Program-made: the position numbers and the translations under genes
NCBI RefSeq assembly: GCF_001698815.1
Contig: NZ_LGSI01000051.1
Span: forward strand, 1-64,000
Direction: 5' to 3'
From: Pseudomonas syringae
GTDB lineage: Bacteria > Pseudomonadota > Gammaproteobacteria > Pseudomonadales > Pseudomonadaceae
DNA length: 64,000 nucleotides
The notes under the pieces: model-generated
Told to the model about the DNA's origin: nothing
The model's database searches: none
Seen by the model: only the letters and a program-made list of their open reading frames with translations
Shown: in pieces, positions 1 to 10,700 of the stretch
How positions within the stretch are numbered: position 1 is the stretch's first letter
Layout of the letters: every line of letters starts with the position of its first letter

Positions 1-2
1 GG

Positions 3-206
3 CGGCTGGCACACAACGCGGCAATGGCGGCTTGTCGATCGCCCGCTTGGAGGCCGTACTACGAGTCTTATCTGGCCAGGGGGCTCGCCAAAACCCAAGC
101 CTTGGTCATCCTCGCCCGCAAGCTTTGCCGGGTGGCATTCGCCCTGATGAAAAACCAGAGCGAATATCAACCTAATTTAAGGTTGCAGGGTTTCCCTGCA
201 ACATAG
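3..206 (+). CDS. IS110-family transposase, C-terminal fragment (cut by window edge)
   Basis: The reading frame is open from the first bases of the window, so this is the 3' end of a longer gene. About 67 residues remain. The stretch HNAAMAACRSPAWRPYYESY, followed by an LARGL...TQALVILARKL...AFALMKNQSEYQP pattern, matches the C-terminal tail I associate with IS110/IS116-type DEDD transposases. These enzymes excise and insert their element through a circular intermediate. Whether the rest of the gene is intact cannot be seen. The ATG at 24 is internal and is not a start. A short perfect hairpin lies at its 3' end. The element borders the Tc toxin region. The family call rests on recalled tail sequence and is fairly confident. 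Confidence 0.72.
   Translation, partial: RLAHNAAMAACRSPAWRPYYESYLARGLAKTQALVILARKLCRVAFALMKNQSEYQPNLRLQGFPAT
182..202. repeat. Perfect 9-bp inverted repeat at the IS110 end
   Basis: GTTGCAGGG at 182-190 and CCCTGCAAC at 194-202 pair perfectly around a 3-base loop. The hairpin overlaps the last codons of the transposase fragment. It could be a subterminal inverted repeat of the element or a transcription stop. No long T tract follows on either strand. Confidence 0.6.
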
Positions 207-256
207 AATCTCCCACATTATCTCGCTCAATTCGAGGCCGCAGAAGGGTAACCGCC

Positions 257-562
257 ATGTGCGAACTTTACGTCAAAGCCGATCCCATACTCTACGAGTC
301 CCGTTCACGTTCTTTGCGCATCTGTGGCGTGGTCACGACATTGCGCCTGGAAAACCAGTTCTGGGATATCCTCGCCGAGATTGCACAACACGATGGCATC
401 ACGACCAATCAACTGATTACCAAACTGTATGAAGAGGTCATGGATTTTCGCGGAGAGGTGGTGAACTTTGCGTCCTTTTTAAGAGTAAGTTGTACGCGGT
501 ATCTGGCGCAGGACAGACGGGTTGCTCCGGATCTGAAAATTGTTCGAACTGTTGTAACTTGA
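257..562 (+). CDS. Ribbon-helix-helix domain protein (RHH_4-like)
   Basis: This is a 101-residue protein. After about 25 variable residues it shows the pattern of the RHH_4 family: a strand (ICGVVTTLRLENQFWDILAEI) followed by two helices ending near TNQLITKLYEEV. It also carries an arginine-containing ASFLRVSCTRYLA segment typical of these proteins. Members are assumed to be small DNA-binding or arc-like proteins, but most have no assigned role. AGAAGGG precedes the ATG by about 8 bases and supports this start. It lies between the IS110 end and the convergent Tc operon, so it may be core sequence at the edge of the island or a passenger. Family call moderately sure; function unknown. Confidence 0.7.
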   Translation: MCELYVKADPILYESRSRSLRICGVVTTLRLENQFWDILAEIAQHDGITTNQLITKLYEEVMDFRGEVVNFASFLRVSCTRYLAQDRRVAPDLKIVRTVVT

Positions 563-769
563 CGGTGGCGTTGGCCTAGGTCTTCCAAAATTCGTCGCTG
601 ATTTTGCAGCGCCGTAAAGGCTAAAGAACTGAATGCCGAGGCGCAAGAGGTCAGGGTTTCTTCTCAAGTGAAAGGGAGAGGCGTTATTATTAATGCACTG
701 TGGCATGACGAAGCTCGTTACTGTACCCAATTGCTTAGCTTTTAAAAGCTCTGATACATCATCTAAAAA
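563..769. other. AT-rich gap between RHH gene and tcC; perfect 14-bp palindrome
   Basis: No gene is visible here. The segment separates two convergent genes and is poorer in GC than the flanks. It contains the perfect palindrome AGCTTTTAAAAGCT at 737-750, about 20 bases past the tcC stop. The palindrome is too AT-rich to call an intrinsic terminator with confidence. Confidence 0.4.
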
Positions 770-3448
770 TTAGTGAATGGCTGAATGAAGGCTAGAAGTT
801 TTTTTAGGCTGTACGCTGATGACAAAATCAGCAAACGGAAAGTCCGGATCACCTTGCCGGTCTACCCATACTGCCTCTAAGTCGAAGTCGTCCAACACGC
901 GTTGGGTTCGTTTGCCATTAGGAGTGCTGTCTAAAAAAACTCGCATCATCTCCGGTGTTTTGGTGGTGAGTGCTGAGGTTAGCTGCAATGTCTGGTCGTT
1001 GACAACAAAGCTATTTTTAATTGCAGAGGGTAATATTCCGTTAAAGCCCATTTTGTCTGCTATGGCTTTAGCTTGGAAGCGAACGACGTCGTTGGCATGA
1101 TAGTCGCGGCTTTGGCTCCTTTTGAAGTTGGAGCGGAAAATCCATTCTTCTGGTTTGTAGGTGTTGTAAAATTTATCGGTTTTATTCCAGTGTGTTGACG
1201 TTATGTCGTAGGGCGCTTCACTTTGATTGCCGTTGTGGCTGAACATCGTACTAACGATTAGAGATCCCATGTCAGACTTTCTACCTGCCTCAATTAGCCG
1301 TTGATCAAGGTTGGGGGAAAAATAACTTTTGAGTTTTGGTGTATGTGCTGGCCCTAGGAGTTCTTCAGGGTCACCCCATAAGGCCCCGGGTCTGGCATCT
1401 AGTGTTTCACGTGTTGGGCCACTCAAGGAACTGCGTCTGTGCTCCCGTAAGGTGCTGTAAGGTGTGCTACGTACTGATTGTGATACGGTCCGTGAAGCAG
1501 ACGCGCGCTTGCGTGTAAGTCCCCGTGTATCAATATTGGTTATCGGGTTTGAAGATGCGAACGCAAAAAAATTCAACCCATCCACATCCCCCGCCGGATC
1601 GGGATTAATCCACCTGTACACCCACGGCGCGTAATACCGGAAACCGTAGTAATAAAGCCCGCTGGCATCGCGCTCCTTGCCCGAATAGCGGACGGTTTTG
1701 TATTTCGCCTCAACTGCACTGCGCGCCGCCCACCAGGATGTGCCGCCAAATGGGTAATAACTTTCCTGGCTGAGCAATTGACCGAGATGATCCAGTTCCA
1801 GGGTGCTTGACCCCAAGTGGTCGGAGAGGCTGTAGCGAAGCTGATCGTTAGCAATGCCATCGGGTTTGCCTGTCTGCCAATGCAATACCCGAACGCTGTT
1901 GCGGCCGGCCTGTGCGGTGATTACGTGAAGGATTTCGCCGTCGGCCGTGGTACGGATTTCCAGCCCCGGCAGATAGCGCACTTCATTGAGCAGAGTGCGG
2001 CTGGAGGTTTGGGCGCTGCTGATCTTGCGGCAACGCTGGCCTTGGCCGTCGTAGACATAACGCTCAGTGTCATCAGGTTCTTCGTCACGCTGTACGGTGG
2101 TGATGTGCTGTAACTGATTGCGTGCATCCCAGCTCAAGTTCTGCCCGCGCACCAGTTGTAGCAAATTGCCGTTGGCATCAAAACCGGCTTCGAAATCCAC
2201 CTCGACTTCACCTTCGGGCAGGCTGCGATTGCTGTCCGGGGCGACGCGCATGTGGCGGGTGAAGGTTTGCGCGCCGACGTGGCGCATCTGCACAAGATTA
2301 CCGCCAGCATCGTAGTTGTAAGTTTGGGTGTAGTTGGCGATCTGATCAGGATCAGGCGGCAGGTTTTGCAAATCGGGCAAAGCAGGGCCGTGGCTGCTGC
2401 CGGTGATGACTTCCCGGCCAGTGGCTTCTATCAGTTGATACAGGGTGTCGTAGCGATAGTGATTGATGGGCTCGATACGCTGGTTGGCAAAAAATCGCAC
2501 GGGCTGGGCGCCATCTTCGATTTGCAGGATATTGCCGACCGGGTCGTAGCTGTATTTCAGGTGTTGCATAGGCGAGTTGTCAGCCAAAGCTGCGTGCAGT
2601 TCATTCAGGCGGCCATCCTGCGGATCATAAACGTTCCGGCTGATGACGCCGTTGCCCGCGCGTTCCTGCTCTACCTGACCGAAGGCGTTGTAGAGGATTT
2701 CATCAACCAGCATCGCCGACTGGTTATTTCCTGCCAAAACGAGCGAAACCGACTTCAGTTCACCGGCCACGGTTTGCTCAAAGTGCCGAATATTGCCCGT
2801 TGCATCGGTTTGACTGAGGGTTTCACCCAATGCGTTAAAAACCCATCGGGTTTTCAGGCTGTCAGGCTCCAGCAGCACATCCCGTTCAGGCATCGACTCC
2901 GGCCAGTCCGGCATGTCCAGGCTATTCAGGAACTGTCGGACTTCCACGAGCGGCGACCCAAGCAAACCGAAATCCGTGCAATGACGGGTGCCCGCCGTAT
3001 CGTCATGGCGAATCAGTTGATTGCATTGGTTGTGGTCGAACGCCTCCGGTCCGCCATAGGCAAAGCGCTCCACCACTCGATCCTGTTCGGTGATCGCCAC
3101 AGACCGCAGTAGTTCGTCATAGTCGATCTGCCGCTGGCTGCCGCGACTGTCCCAGCCAGCGACGACCTGACCCGCTGCGCCCGGCAGGGCCAGCCGCCAA
3201 CCGGCATCGACGCTATCGTTGAACAACACCTGGCTGCTCAGGCTGTAAATCGTCCGCAGATTTGGCGATGTCAGACGGGGGTCCTGCGCTGCGATCAGGC
3301 GTCCGGCCGCGTCGAATCTTTGGTGGGTTGCACGTGGCAGCGCGATGCTATCGGCATCGTTGCGATACAGGGCCACCCGTTGCAGGACCAACGTTCGACC
3401 GTCAATGACCGTAATCATCGGCGTCTGAGCGTGGAGCATCTGGCTCAT
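770..3448 (-). CDS. tccC: TcC component of toxin complex (TccC-like Rhs protein) with hypervariable C-terminal toxin domain
   Basis: This 892-residue protein has YD/Rhs repeats (for example YDGQGQRCRK) over roughly residues 50-560. The Rhs-associated core follows (YSGKERDASGLYYYGFRYYAPWVYRWINPDPAG) and ends near NIDTRGL at about residue 644. In this family TcB and TcC form a closed shell, and the Asp-containing end of the core cleaves itself to release the C-terminal toxin inside. Here the last ~248 residues (encoded by 770-1516) are the variable toxin part, at clearly lower GC (about 37% in a counted line). I do not recognise its fold, and the R-STS-ExE pattern of the ADP-ribosylating TccC3/TccC5 toxins is not evident. 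The start overlaps the tcB stop by 4 bases (ATGA), so translation is probably coupled. Confidence 0.93.
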   Translation of the reverse strand: MSQMLHAQTPMITVIDGRTLVLQRVALYRNDADSIALPRATHQRFDAAGRLIAAQDPRLTSPNLRTIYSLSSQVLFNDSVDAGWRLALPGAAGQVVAGWDSRGSQRQIDYDELLRSVAITEQDRVVERFAYGGPEAFDHNQCNQLIRHDDTAGTRHCTDFGLLGSPLVEVRQFLNSLDMPDWPESMPERDVLLEPDSLKTRWVFNALGETLSQTDATGNIRHFEQTVAGELKSVSLVLAGNNQSAMLVDEILYNAFGQVEQERAGNGVISRNVYDPQDGRLNELHAALADNSPMQHLKYSYDPVGNILQIEDGAQPVRFFANQRIEPINHYRYDTLYQLIEATGREVITGSSHGPALPDLQNLPPDPDQIANYTQTYNYDAGGNLVQMRHVGAQTFTRHMRVAPDSNRSLPEGEVEVDFEAGFDANGNLLQLVRGQNLSWDARNQLQHITTVQRDEEPDDTERYVYDGQGQRCRKISSAQTSSRTLLNEVRYLPGLEIRTTADGEILHVITAQAGRNSVRVLHWQTGKPDGIANDQLRYSLSDHLGSSTLELDHLGQLLSQESYYPFGGTSWWAARSAVEAKYKTVRYSGKERDASGLYYYGFRYYAPWVYRWINPDPAGDVDGLNFFAFASSNPITNIDTRGLTRKRASASRTVSQSVRSTPYSTLREHRRSSLSGPTRETLDARPGALWGDPEELLGPAHTPKLKSYFSPNLDQRLIEAGRKSDMGSLIVSTMFSHNGNQSEAPYDITSTHWNKTDKFYNTYKPEEWIFRSNFKRSQSRDYHANDVVRFQAKAIADKMGFNGILPSAIKNSFVVNDQTLQLTSALTTKTPEMMRVFLDSTPNGKRTQRVLDDFDLEAVWVDRQGDPDFPFADFVISVQPKKTSSLHSAIH

Positions 3449-6400
3449 GGCTTCAGCTCATCCAGCTTTGCTGCCAGTATTTCTTCGGCTGTATCGTTCT
3501 CATCCTCGCTGATGGTGTACCAGGTCCGATAGGTCTGACGCCGCATCCAGCCCTTGGCGGTCAGCGTGATGGTCGGGCGACCCAGCGGGTCATAGAACTG
3601 CCGGTCGAAGTAGCCATGTTCGCGCAACGACTCGTCTTTGACGTAGACATGGCTGTTGGCGAAATACGGGCGATAGACCCGCACCACCAAGCCTTTGTTG
3701 TTGTATTCCACCCGCTCGCTGACCCGCCAGCGAGGGGAGGCATGCACGATCTTCGGCTGGCCACCCTCCAGCTCGATGTTGCCGCCCTGATCGACCGCAT
3801 AGGCGTCACCGTCCTCGACTTTCTGGCGGGTTTGCAGCGTACGTCCGAAACCGTCCACGGAAACCAGGCTGAGGCGAATCTGTCTCGTTGGGTCACCCGG
3901 ATAGCGGTCGGCCTGCAAGGCTGCGCTGGCAAACGGGATGGTTCCGGGATCGAAGGTAAGATTGGCGTCGTAGTAATAAACGCTAGCCCATTCTCGTAAC
4001 GCCCCGGCTGGATTCCGGACAGCCTCGGTTGTCCCGCCCCACAGGCGTACCTCAGGATTGAGCGGAGCAAAACCCACATCCTGGCCCAGTTCAGTGCCAT
4101 AAAAGCTGGTCGCCCACAACCTGCCGAACGCATCGTAGTCGGCCTCCTGGGTATTGTGATTGGGGTCGACGATCTGTCTCGGTTGCAGAACGCGATAGTC
4201 GTAGCTGGCGGTGGTGATGCAACCCACCGGATCGGTGGCCTTGATTACGAAGAGGCTGTAGGGGTCATATTCGACGGTGGTCCAGCCATGACTGCGGGTT
4301 GGCCTGAAGGTCGTGATGCGATAGAAACCTTCAAGCCCGGCATAGGTGGCAAAGCTGCGCTTGACCGACCAAAGGTTCAAACCATCGTCCGGCAGGAAGC
4401 TGGGCATTTGCTGATAGCCCACTTCCGTCAGCCGGGCGACCAATTGCTCCGTATTCATGACCCGCTCGTAGGCGCTGAGGGCATGGTCATCGAGCTCTGC
4501 GCTCTCACCGGCGTCGGCCAACGCCTGAAAGGTTGCCTCGCCATCGCCACAATCGATGTAGCGTTGTACTGACAGGCTGGTGAGGGTGCGAGGCAACGCG
4601 GCGAACGCTCCTTCTGCATCGGTGAACTGCTCATAGCTGACCTGCGCGGGCGCAAGTGTGCTGGCCGCAACCACCATGGCGTTGCTGCGGACACGATAAG
4701 GCAGGCCGAGTCGCCAGCTTTGCGGATGATCCAGATGGATGGCTTCGGCCCGGGCCTCGTTCAGGTAGAAAAACTGTTGCGCATCGTCATGGGACGCCTG
4801 CCACCATTGTTGCTGGTAGGGATCTTCGAAAGGAGGTGCGTCGCCCGGTTGCTTGCGCCGCGCATAATTCACCGTCACGCCGTAGGTCAGGGCGCCGTAA
4901 AGATCCCAGGCCAGGTTCAGGGTGTGTTCACACAGGGGATCATCGAGCTGGTCCACCTCGTATTGATAGGCAATAGTCTGCAGAGGCAGCGGCATCATCA
5001 ACGCGTAAGGCTGATGCGTGCTCAGCGGCTGAAGCTGGCGGACCCGATAGCGATGCACCTGCACCGAATACAGCACGCTGGGCTGCTGATCCTTATCCAG
5101 ACCGAACACCTCCGTGCGCAGGGGCGAGCCGCTAAGCGCACGAGCCATTTCCTGTCGGGTAGCGTCGTCAGGATCCTCGACAGGCCGGTCATGCCCGGTG
5201 TCCGGGTCGTAAACTGACAGCAGATGCTCACCCAGCGGCACTGCCTGCGTATCGCTGGTGTCATAGTCGTCGTGAGTGGCCTCGGGGTAGCGCCCGGTAT
5301 GAAACCAGGTCTTGCTCAGCACGGAGGCGGTAAAACCGTCTTCGGGCTGCGCTGGTGTCTCGGTGTCGGTTTGCAGCACCAAGCCGAAGCCGCGGAACTC
5401 ACGTTCCCGTGGATCATAAAAGCCCTGTCGATACTTGAAGAGCTGGGCCAGGAGGTTCCCGGTAACGACATCCTGCTGGGTCTGCCTGACCACGACATGG
5501 ATGGGAAAGGGCAGGTAAGAGACAGCGATCTTGGCTGCTGCTCGCAATTCCTGCTTTTCATCCAGCCATTCCTGGGCTGAGCTGCGATACGTCACCGCGC
5601 CTGCCGCACCCATGTTGTTGTTCGTGGATTTCAACAGATAGGGTTTGTGTAAGGTTCCCAAACGGTTGGCCGCGTAATGCAGCGTCCAGTGACGAGGCTT
5701 CATGTGTGGAACGGTCAGCACCAGGCTGGAAAATCCAAGGCCTTGCAAGTCAACGGCGCTGACCTGGCAAAAACGGTCATAGCGCACCCCTTCAGGCCAG
5801 GCTTGCTCCAATGGCGGTGCGAAGGCATTTCCGCCTTCATTCATGAAGATCCGGATGCAGCCCGGTTCGAGGTAAAGCAGATCGCTGGCCCCGGAGCCGT
5901 CCATGTCGGCCAGCCGAACCCGGCTTGAATCGAACGCCTCATAGCTGAACGGCAAGCTGGCGAACAACTGGCCCTTGCCGAATCGTCCACGTCCCAGATT
6001 CGGCCAGAACCTGACCTCATTGTGTCGAATGCGGATGAGATGCTGTTGCCCGGTTCCCAGCAGATCACTGAATGCCACCAGCTCATTTGGGCTATCGCTG
6101 AGCAAAGGCAGCCGGTCGTCGTCATGGGGAACATCGATTGGCCCTGAGAAACCTTCAGCGCGCCGATTGGCATAGAGACGAACACTGCGCGGTCCTATCA
6201 AGGCCAGATCGGACAGCCCGCCACCGACCAGATCGGCGATTTGTCCTGAAGGGTGAAAAAACTCCGCCGGAAAGGCTGAAAACGGCGCGAAGCCCGACCA
6301 GCTATGGTCGGGGTTAAGCGTGAAAAACCCTGCCATGCCGGGTTGTGCGACCATCCATTCCAGACGCCCGTCGCCCGTCAAGTCTGTCAGTGCCTGTCGC

Positions 6401-7773
6401 ACCGGTGTGCCTGAGTCGGCTGTCGGAATGCTCGGCAATTCCTGCCAGGGACCGTAGGCGACGGCATCCGCGCCGCCTGATTCAGCCCGTATTGGCTCCC
6501 GATACAGCCAACTCTTGTCGTTTTGATACAACACCCCGGGCAAGCCATCGCCGTACAAGTCGACCATTTGGTAACGCTGACCGTCGTTCAGTCCCGCCAA
6601 GGATTCCAATGGGGTGTAGATGCCGCTGTCGCTATTGAATTCGCTGTAGTCGAATTTCAGCGCCGGTCGCTGATCGAGTTTTTGCATGGCTGTACCGTCC
6701 CAGGCCTGGGCATGCGCCGCGGCGAGGAGGTTGTATTTGAGAGCGGTCCCGCGATACTCCAGCAGCAGACGCTGGACCAGCAACGGCGCGTCCCCCGTTT
6801 CGTCCGGAAAATAATGAAACATCAGTACCTGCCGACACAGGCGCAGATTGCCCAGTTCAAAACCGTAGGCAAAACTCGAATGCGGGTCGCTGCGCACCGG
6901 CCATGGGTTCTGCTCCACATAGGTTGGTTTCGCCGTTTGCCCGGTGCTGCGCTCGCCATAGTCAAACAGCAGGTCGAAGTGCCATTGCAGGCTTTCCAGC
7001 GAGTCTTCGTCCCACAGGTACAGCAGCGGATGCGCCAGGGCATTGCCATAACGAACCCGCCATAAGTAGCACTGGGCGATAAAGTCCCGGGGATGATCTT
7101 CAGGCAAGCCAACTTCGTCCTCGGCTTTGTATTCGTAGAGGATGTGTTCGCCGACGGCATTCATGCTTTCTTCCAACAGCCATTCGGCGACATGGTTGGA
7201 ATCGGCCGGGTCGGTGCTGCGTGACGAAGGTTTCTTGCCGTAGAAGTGCAGGCTGCCGTCAGCGCCGTGAATCAGCCAGAAGCCTGGATCAATCGGGTCG
7301 ATACGCCAGTGCTCGATTCGGTCGAATGCGCCTTCGATCCTCGCGAAATAGCGAACCACTTGATAGGTTGCGCCCAGATCGTGGCCGTTATAGCTGCTGA
7401 CACTGGAAAACTGAAGGGTGCCATTTGCGTCGCGCTCGGGTAGCCAGACCTCGCCACTGGGACCGAGGATCACATCCTCATCGGTATAGGTTGGCACGCC
7501 CTTGCTGGCACGCCGCGCGACGCAGCCCAGGTTCAGGTTCCAGCCGATGCCAAACAAGCCATTGCCGATGGTGCTTTGATAGTTGAGCGCCAGCGCGGGC
7601 GCGTAACCTCGGCCGGGGCTGACGGGCAGGGCGATTTCCAGTGACGCTGCACCGCTGCTGCCGACCGCGCCCCAGCCCTTGCCGATGCTTTGAATCGCTC
7701 CGCCGCCCTTGGGCAGCGAAGGGGTCGCGACTGCCGGCTGCGATGTTGGTTGTGATGGTGCTTGAGCATCCAT
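3445..7773 (-). CDS. tcaC: TcB component of toxin complex (TcaC-like, SpvB domain)
   Basis: This 1442-residue protein has an N-terminal SpvB-type domain (from about residue 20, GGGAIQSIGKGWGAVGSSG...). FG-GAP/VCBS-like propeller repeats follow (DLYGDGLPGVLYQ, DLTGDGRLEWM, DMDGSGASDLLYL). The insecticide-toxin TcdB middle regions come next, then a C-terminal Rhs-like part. TcB carries the propeller that docks on the TcA channel and forms the shell with TcC. I chose the ATG at 7773 rather than the longer frame to 7848, because GAAGGAGAG lies 8 bases upstream and the longer start would overlap the preceding gene. Length fits TcaC (about 1485). It lies 19 bases after the TcA2 stop and overlaps tcC by 4 bases. 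Confidence 0.95.
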   Translation of the reverse strand: MDAQAPSQPTSQPAVATPSLPKGGGAIQSIGKGWGAVGSSGAASLEIALPVSPGRGYAPALALNYQSTIGNGLFGIGWNLNLGCVARRASKGVPTYTDEDVILGPSGEVWLPERDANGTLQFSSVSSYNGHDLGATYQVVRYFARIEGAFDRIEHWRIDPIDPGFWLIHGADGSLHFYGKKPSSRSTDPADSNHVAEWLLEESMNAVGEHILYEYKAEDEVGLPEDHPRDFIAQCYLWRVRYGNALAHPLLYLWDEDSLESLQWHFDLLFDYGERSTGQTAKPTYVEQNPWPVRSDPHSSFAYGFELGNLRLCRQVLMFHYFPDETGDAPLLVQRLLLEYRGTALKYNLLAAAHAQAWDGTAMQKLDQRPALKFDYSEFNSDSGIYTPLESLAGLNDGQRYQMVDLYGDGLPGVLYQNDKSWLYREPIRAESGGADAVAYGPWQELPSIPTADSGTPVRQALTDLTGDGRLEWMVAQPGMAGFFTLNPDHSWSGFAPFSAFPAEFFHPSGQIADLVGGGLSDLALIGPRSVRLYANRRAEGFSGPIDVPHDDDRLPLLSDSPNELVAFSDLLGTGQQHLIRIRHNEVRFWPNLGRGRFGKGQLFASLPFSYEAFDSSRVRLADMDGSGASDLLYLEPGCIRIFMNEGGNAFAPPLEQAWPEGVRYDRFCQVSAVDLQGLGFSSLVLTVPHMKPRHWTLHYAANRLGTLHKPYLLKSTNNNMGAAGAVTYRSSAQEWLDEKQELRAAAKIAVSYLPFPIHVVVRQTQQDVVTGNLLAQLFKYRQGFYDPREREFRGFGLVLQTDTETPAQPEDGFTASVLSKTWFHTGRYPEATHDDYDTSDTQAVPLGEHLLSVYDPDTGHDRPVEDPDDATRQEMARALSGSPLRTEVFGLDKDQQPSVLYSVQVHRYRVRQLQPLSTHQPYALMMPLPLQTIAYQYEVDQLDDPLCEHTLNLAWDLYGALTYGVTVNYARRKQPGDAPPFEDPYQQQWWQASHDDAQQFFYLNEARAEAIHLDHPQSWRLGLPYRVRSNAMVVAASTLAPAQVSYEQFTDAEGAFAALPRTLTSLSVQRYIDCGDGEATFQALADAGESAELDDHALSAYERVMNTEQLVARLTEVGYQQMPSFLPDDGLNLWSVKRSFATYAGLEGFYRITTFRPTRSHGWTTVEYDPYSLFVIKATDPVGCITTASYDYRVLQPRQIVDPNHNTQEADYDAFGRLWATSFYGTELGQDVGFAPLNPEVRLWGGTTEAVRNPAGALREWASVYYYDANLTFDPGTIPFASAALQADRYPGDPTRQIRLSLVSVDGFGRTLQTRQKVEDGDAYAVDQGGNIELEGGQPKIVHASPRWRVSERVEYNNKGLVVRVYRPYFANSHVYVKDESLREHGYFDRQFYDPLGRPTITLTAKGWMRRQTYRTWYTISEDENDTAEEILAAKLDELKP

Positions 7774-7792
7774 GGCTTTGGCTCTCCTTCGA

Positions 7793-10700
7793 TCAACTGC
7801 TCTTCGCGGTGTAGCGCACGTGGACGATGATGTCGGTGATCGAGGCAATCATCTCCTCTTGCCCGGCGCTGAAGGTCAGCGCCCAGCGGGAAATTGCCCC
7901 GGTTCCTTCAAAGGGCAGGTAACGCTCATCATCGAAGTTGAAAACGAACAGGCCGTCGTCATCGACACCCGTCGAAACGGCGATCTGCTGGCTGGCGCGC
8001 ATGTTTTCCTTGAGCGGACCTTCCGGCCCGTTCATCTGCACCGCGCTATAAGTTTGCGTCAGGGTTGCGCGGATATCCTGATAAGGGCCGACGGTAACCG
8101 GCAGCGAAACGCTGATGCGCTTGACGCGCCGCAGGTAGTGGCCAGGGTAATCGGCGTCGAGCATGGTCCGGGTGATTTCGAATTCGGCGATGCCTTCTTC
8201 CGCCAGCCGCGCAACGACAACGTCCCAGCCCGGATTGATGCTGGGCTCCGTGTCGGTGAATACAGGCAACTGCTTTACCGAAACCGTCTTGACGATCTCC
8301 AGCTTGCGGTCGTGGCGCGCCAGATAAGCCGCGTCCATGCGCAGCAGATTCAGTTTCAGCGCTTCGCCAGCAGTCAGGCCGCGCCAGGCATCTTTCCAGG
8401 CGGCGGGTTGAATGAAAGTCGTCGAGTAATCGGCAATTTCGTATTGCCAGCAGGCTTGTGCAGCCAGGCACAGGGAAAACGTAGCGTCGTAGGCCTGATA
8501 GTAGAACGTCGAGAACTGGCCGTTGAGCCATTGGTAAAGCTGGCTGTTGGTGAAGCGTTTGTTGAGGAACGCATGCACCGTTTCGGCCTGTTTTTTAGCT
8601 TCCTGGGCCTGACGCAGTTGCAACGCAGTGACACGCGTCTGCGCATCATGAACAGCAAGCTGCGCGGTGATATGTTCTGATTCCAGTCGGGCTTGATCGC
8701 GAGCGTTTTCCCATTCCTGGAGGCGGCGGCGGTATATTTCCGAGCGCTCTAGGGCGTCGCCAATCGCTCCATGCAGCGTGGCATTGGCATAGGCTGCAAC
8801 GGCTACCACTTCCGGCATACCCTCAAAGCGGGATCCGCCGACCGCTCCACCTGCAGCTGCGCCATTGGACGTCCCGCCGATGGCTCCTGCGTGGAACCCG
8901 CCGTGGTTAGGTAGCACTTTCAAAGCCGAGGCAAGGGCATTGGCTGTAGCGCCCACGCCGTCTGAAATCCTTGCGATCAAATGCTCTCTGTTTGCCGAGG
9001 TTTCGCCCTTACTGACGTTTTCCTCCGCCAGCCTGCCGTAAAAACCTGCCCGCGCATCGGTCACCACCTGGCTGGCTTGCAGTGCCTTGCGCGCTTCAGT
9101 TTCGACTTTCTGGGCCTCAAGCTGCAAATCGATGGCGTATTGGGCGAACTCCCAGACCTGCTGTTGTTGCAGCTCCATCAATTGCCCTTGTTCCTTACGT
9201 TCGATGATCGACAGCAAGGTACTGCCGAACTGGATCAGGTTATCCACTGCGGTGCTGGCCCGGGCGAACATCACGGCATAGCGGTAATGAGGGATTTCCT
9301 GAGCCAGCAGGCTGCCCGCGCCACCTTCCGTGGCGCCATTGGCGTAGGCCGCGAGCAAGGCGCGCGGGTCCAGCGGCGCGGCAAACAGCGGCAACGACAA
9401 CGGTTTGCCGTCCAGGGTCAGGTTGTGGCGCAGGTTGTACAGCCGCGATTCGAGCATGTCCCAGTATTTGGTCAACTCTGCGTTCATGGGGGTGATGAAG
9501 TGCGCATTGTCTTCCTCGGCCAGCGTCGGGTCGCTGGCGAAGGTGCTCAGCCGCAACAATGACGTGTGACTGTTGGCTGGCTCGGTGCTGCGTAGCTGCT
9601 GTTCCTGCTCGATCAGCTGCATTTCAAACTCGCGTAATCCCGGGTTGGTCGACTCGGCCAGTTCCGCCAGCGCAATCGGTGCCCACTGGCTGGTGAGCAT
9701 CACATCGGGCCGTGGCCCAAGCAGGTCGAGGATGCGCACGTACCACAGCTTGGCTTCGCCAAGGCTGTCTGGCGTCAGTTGTCGATAGGCCATGTCGCCC
9801 CGGTCGACCAGGTTTTTGATGTAATGGAAGTACACAGCCTTCTGATATTTGATCGGGTCGCTGGCCGCTATGCCGTCCGGGTCGATGGGCGCGCGCATGA
9901 AATAATCCGGGTCCGGCAACTCGGTCAGCGGCCGCACGTTCCAATAGGCCGGCGCCGAGTCATGGGCTTTGCGCCCCGGATCAAAAATGAACCCCAGCCA
10001 GAATTCGGCATCCTTGAAGCGCTGCTCAAGGTTCAGGCGGTGGGAAATCATGAACGGCAAGTGCAGAAACAGTTCCCAGAAGTACAGGCCGTTGGCGCCT
10101 TTGAAGTCCATCTCGGTGGGTTCGGTTTCATCGCCGATGGGGGGTTCCTGGAGTTGTTGGGTGTTCCAGGACAATAGGGCCTCCAGGGCGATATTGGCTT
10201 TGTTGATCAGTTCGCGGGCGAACAGGGTGTTCATGCGGATGGGTTTACGTTTCTCGGTAGTGGACCCGTCCGAGAAACTTATGTTGGATCCGGAAAAATC
10301 AATGTATTCAGCAATGCCCAGATTAGCGTCGACTTTGGTATTTATTTTGGGTGAAACGATATCGGACACCACGCTGTCTTGAAAGTGAAGCTCGAATTGA
10401 GTCAGCTTTAGAGCTTTGCCTATGACGGTGTTGTCTGATCGAATTTCGACGCCATGGAGGATAAAGTAGCGCGTACTGAGGTCAGCGTTGGGGATATAGC
10501 TATGGGCAAGAGAAAGGTCGTCTTTGTTGTAGGTGAGTTGACCTGTAAGCGGGCTGGGCGCAATCAGCTGAGGCAGTGGTTGGGACTGTGAAAGGGGTAA
10601 TAGTGTTGTGGTTGTTGCTTTGTTCATGTCGTAGGGTAATAGGATTTGTTGACTGTATTTATGTGTTTCTAATGGGGTCGATGTTGCTGTGACCGTCATG

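Noticed and set aside
24..206. Independent 60-aa gene from ATG 24
   Set aside because: The frame is open upstream and the residues before ATG continue the transposase tail, so this is the end of a longer gene.
2252..3112. 286-codon plus-strand frame opposite tcC
   Set aside because: It lies fully antisense to the Rhs repeats, has no ribosome site and no domain. It is a shadow of GC-rich codons.
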